Of a stretch of DNA of 64,000 bases, positions 62,201 to 64,000 are shown one piece after another (position 1 is the first letter of the stretch; each line of letters opens with the position of its first letter). A model generated the notes under the pieces. The model did not search any database. It was not told where the DNA came from and saw nothing but the letters and a program-made list of their open reading frames with translations. Made by a program: the position numbers and the translations under genes. Source of the stretch: Membranipora membranacea (taxonomy: Eukaryota > Bryozoa > Gymnolaemata > Cheilostomatida > Membraniporidae); the NCBI GenBank assembly GCA_914767715.1, contig OU612073.1, positions 17,732,001 to 17,796,000 on the forward strand, in the 5' to 3' direction.

Positions 62201-64000
62201 CTGGATTCACATGAGGACCAGGTCCAGGATATGTTGTTGGCTGACTGACTGACTGACTGACTGACTGACCCCCTTGAACTTTTAGTGGATTCCTTTCACA
62301 ATCATTATAAATAACAATATCTCCCTTGTTTTGTTTATAATTCTGACCATAACCCATATCATTAATGCACAAGTGTGCCGGCCATCAGATAAAATCTAGG
62401 GCCATGTAGAGACGGTCGCTCACTAATTATTGGCCTATTCAATCTGATCGATTTAGTAAACTACTTATGTTTAATTAACATTGGAAAGTTGCAGAAAGCA
62501 AACTACTACTTTAAAAACTCATGCAATGATTAGCAGCTGTTTTGTTATAATGTCTGAAGAGGAATGTTTATTGCTGGTTGACAACTAGGACAACCCCTAA
62601 ATACATGAAAGCTAAGTTATATACTATAGCTAAGTTATACACTATAGCTAAGTTATACACTTAGGGAACCTATTGCCCTTGAGAACAGTGCCACTTGACA
62701 CCTATAGTAGGGGGTATGATAATGGGTATTCTCAACTGCCTGCAGGCTAAACACAATGTCTGCACCTGAGGTAGTAAACTTTGATAGATTTATGTAGCTG
62801 CATATTGCTCACAGACAGTGCATGAAACTTCAAAATCCATGACCGAAGTCAAACCACCGATGGAGTCTAATTATAACACCACACTTAAATACAATTTGAT
62901 GATTTCTTTGTCTGTTGGCAGATTGTTCAATGAGCTGGAGATTCACTGGAAACAGAATGTAATTCTCACAGCAGTTTGTGAGATAATTGCTGGCTACGCT
63001 CATCGTGATTTGGATGTGTATATAAAATACTGCAGTAACCAAGCATTCCAAGATCGTACACTCAAAAAACTTCTCAGGTACGCACACCCCCCCCCCTTCC
63101 GCAACGTTCAGCTCTTTTTGTTCATATCCCAGGTTTATCCTGCAGAACTTCACATAAAATAATTCATTTTTTAGTTAAGTACAGACCTTGAAAAAGAAAT
63201 AAGTTGTACTGGTTATATTGCCTGCTGGTGAATGGTTTGAGCGTAAATGTTGTTATCACTGAGAGAATATGTGAGCAGTTTATTGTCTCCAAGATAAGAT
63301 AATGTTATGAAACATGACACACGCATAGATAGCCTCAAATAGTCTGATTGCCTTCATAGTTAGTCCCCATCAACGCAAGGGTTACTGGGCAAATTGAAGG
63401 TTAAAAGTTGAGTTAATTAATCCTCTTTGCTTATGTAACATGAAACCTAATCTGTCTTTTATTCATCAAAATAAATAAAGGTACATCCATCACTATTTAG
63501 ATATTTCACTTCCAGCTTCTCAAAAGTAGTAGTACATTCATTAAAATTTCAACATTACACTTCCAGGTGTCAATTTAAGCAGTAACTATGGGCTGAAGAT
63601 ATTCATGAATGCTGCAGTCAGAGCCATAGCTCTATGACCCTATGACTCTATGGGTGTATGTCATAGACCTACTAATAATAATAATAATATTATTAGTAGG
63701 TCTATGGTGTATGTCCAAAGTTCTATAGCTCTGATCACAATCAATGCAAAATCTCTCAAAAGAATGAGTTTACAAAAATTACTAAAGCGAGAATAAAATT
63801 GAAAATGACAATTTATATCAAATTTGTTTGCTCTCAATTCAATTTTTTATCTTTGTAGTCAAAATCCTCGGTTCCAGGAGGCAGTTGCACAGCTTGAGAG
63901 GTCGCCTGAGTGTCACGGTCTCTCCATGTCATCGTTCCTTCTACTACCGATGCAGCGAATCACCCGGCTTCCACTGCTGCTGGACGCTATACTCAGACGT
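44268..64000 (+). CDS. Ephexin-like Rho guanine nucleotide exchange factor, 3' end outside window
   Basis: Activates Rho-family GTPases through a DH domain. Exons: 44268-44703, 48673-48867, 51282-51448, 53176-53322, 53739-54133, 54969-55001, 55841-56308, 56701-56871, 57534-57677, 58559-58752, 59610-59804, 60108-60134, 61250-61377, 61793-61947, 62922-63077, 63859-64000 (open). All phases fit; 1,051 residues so far. The first about 880 residues look disordered: Lys/Pro-rich start (MATTRPATKPPITKPKPRG), proline clusters (PPPAPPP, PPPLPPR, PPPPPPVR) that could bind SH3 or EVH1 domains, acidic Tyr-rich patches, and His/Ser repeats. EDEPLYQEYHECM resembles the ephexin LYQEY motif. The DH domain starts near 890 with EAMFEVITSEASYLRSI and reaches LLPMQRITRLPLLLDAI at the window edge. 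A PH and SH3 region would be expected beyond the edge. Ephexin-type is inferred from the DH sequence. Confidence 0.88.
44704..48672. other. RhoGEF intron 1 (4 kb), with a possible relic open frame
   Basis: The intron is mostly AT-rich and featureless. At 46663-47025 a 120-codon plus-strand frame includes VLQKKLDQSILSLVRRQCRA and FLTLDALKCYQCRLWSELW, which looks more protein-like than its neighbours and could be a transposon-derived relic. It has no splice signals in phase with the RhoGEF. Confidence 0.35.
48596..48652. repeat. ACATAGACAAC tandem repeat next to a splice acceptor
   Basis: An 11-base unit (GACAACATAGACAACATAG) repeats about five times and ends about 20 bases before the acceptor of the RhoGEF exon at 48673. 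Confidence 0.85.
55394..55564. repeat. Inverted repeat, 17-bp arms
   Basis: GCCTCATGCTCTCACAA at 55394-55410 is mirrored by TTGTGAGAGCATGAGGGC at 55547-55564, about 135 bases apart. It lies in the RhoGEF intron between exons 54969-55001 and 55841-56308, and may be a small non-autonomous element. Confidence 0.6.
58794..59021. mobile_element. MITE-like element, copy B (about 228 bp)
   Basis: It starts TTTCAATTAGA and ends TCTAATTGAAA. The interior matches copy A (2417-2649) throughout, including AATAGCAATCTGAT near the left end and TGGGAGCGATTT inside. It is inserted just after the RhoGEF exon 58559-58752. Its inverted ends are longer and cleaner than those of copy A. Confidence 0.75.
60108..60134 (+). 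other. 27-nt in-frame microexon of the RhoGEF
   Basis: Between TTTCTAG and a GTTTGT donor, 27 bases (phase 1 on both sides) add nine residues, SGDRTDDDE, just before the segment leading into the DH domain. Skipping it also keeps frame, so it could be alternatively spliced. The donor is weak. Confidence 0.5.
62235..62270. repeat. GACT microsatellite
   Basis: Six consecutive GACT-type units lie in a RhoGEF intron between the DH-coding exons 61793-61947 and 62922-63077. A three-copy GCTAAGTTATA(T/C)ACTATA repeat follows at about 62609-62660. Confidence 0.8.
63662..63706. repeat. Perfect palindrome with 18-bp arms
   Basis: CATAGACCTACTAATAAT and ATTATTAGTAGGTCTATG are exact complements around an AATAATAAT centre. 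It lies in the RhoGEF intron preceding the exon at 63859. Confidence 0.8.

Overview
The window is nuclear DNA of an invertebrate animal. The evidence is GT-AG introns of roughly 200-1500 bases (up to 4 kb), AT-rich non-coding sequence, no operon-like packing, and proteins typical of animals. I cannot fix the phylum. Exons were joined by hand from splice signals, reading-frame phase and family similarity, so every exon boundary is a prediction.

Layout, left to right. (1) 419-8329, minus: a secreted or membrane NRF-6-type acyltransferase, 16 exons, running off the left edge. (2) 10517-23216, minus: the coatomer subunit beta-prime (COPB2), 21 coding exons, complete, with an initiator ATG alone in the first coding exon. 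(3) 23441-27992, plus: signal peptidase complex subunit 1 (SPCS1), four exons, head-to-head with COPB2 across a 224-base promoter. (4) 30481-33637, minus: an unrecognised 344-residue protein. (5) 34558-36977, minus: an unrecognised protein of about 322 residues with a very basic N-terminus. (6) 38124-39118, minus: the last exons of another unrecognised gene. (7) 44268-64000, plus: the first about 1,050 residues of an ephexin-like Rho guanine nucleotide exchange factor, cut by the right edge inside its DH domain.

The main observation lies in the COPB2 introns. Nine of the 20 introns between COPB2 coding exons each carry one copy of a 116-130 base element, always in the COPB2 sense orientation; I saw none elsewhere in the window. 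Read in that direction, each has a 5' hairpin, a hinge fitting ANANNA (AGATAA, AGATTA or AGAGCA), a 3' region and, in seven of nine, an ACA near the end. Apical loops differ while stems are kept, and three different 3' halves are joined to one shared 5' half. This is the architecture of box H/ACA small nucleolar RNAs, so COPB2 looks like an snoRNA host gene. The rival explanation is a short palindromic-ended transposon.

The rest is transposon-derived sequence and repeats. There are two non-autonomous hAT-like elements with 8-base target duplications (23979-24935 and 40030-41289), a 230-base MITE present twice, several fold-back elements, microsatellites and a tRNA-like sequence. COPB2 and SPCS1 both act in the early secretory pathway, which makes their shared promoter functionally plausible.
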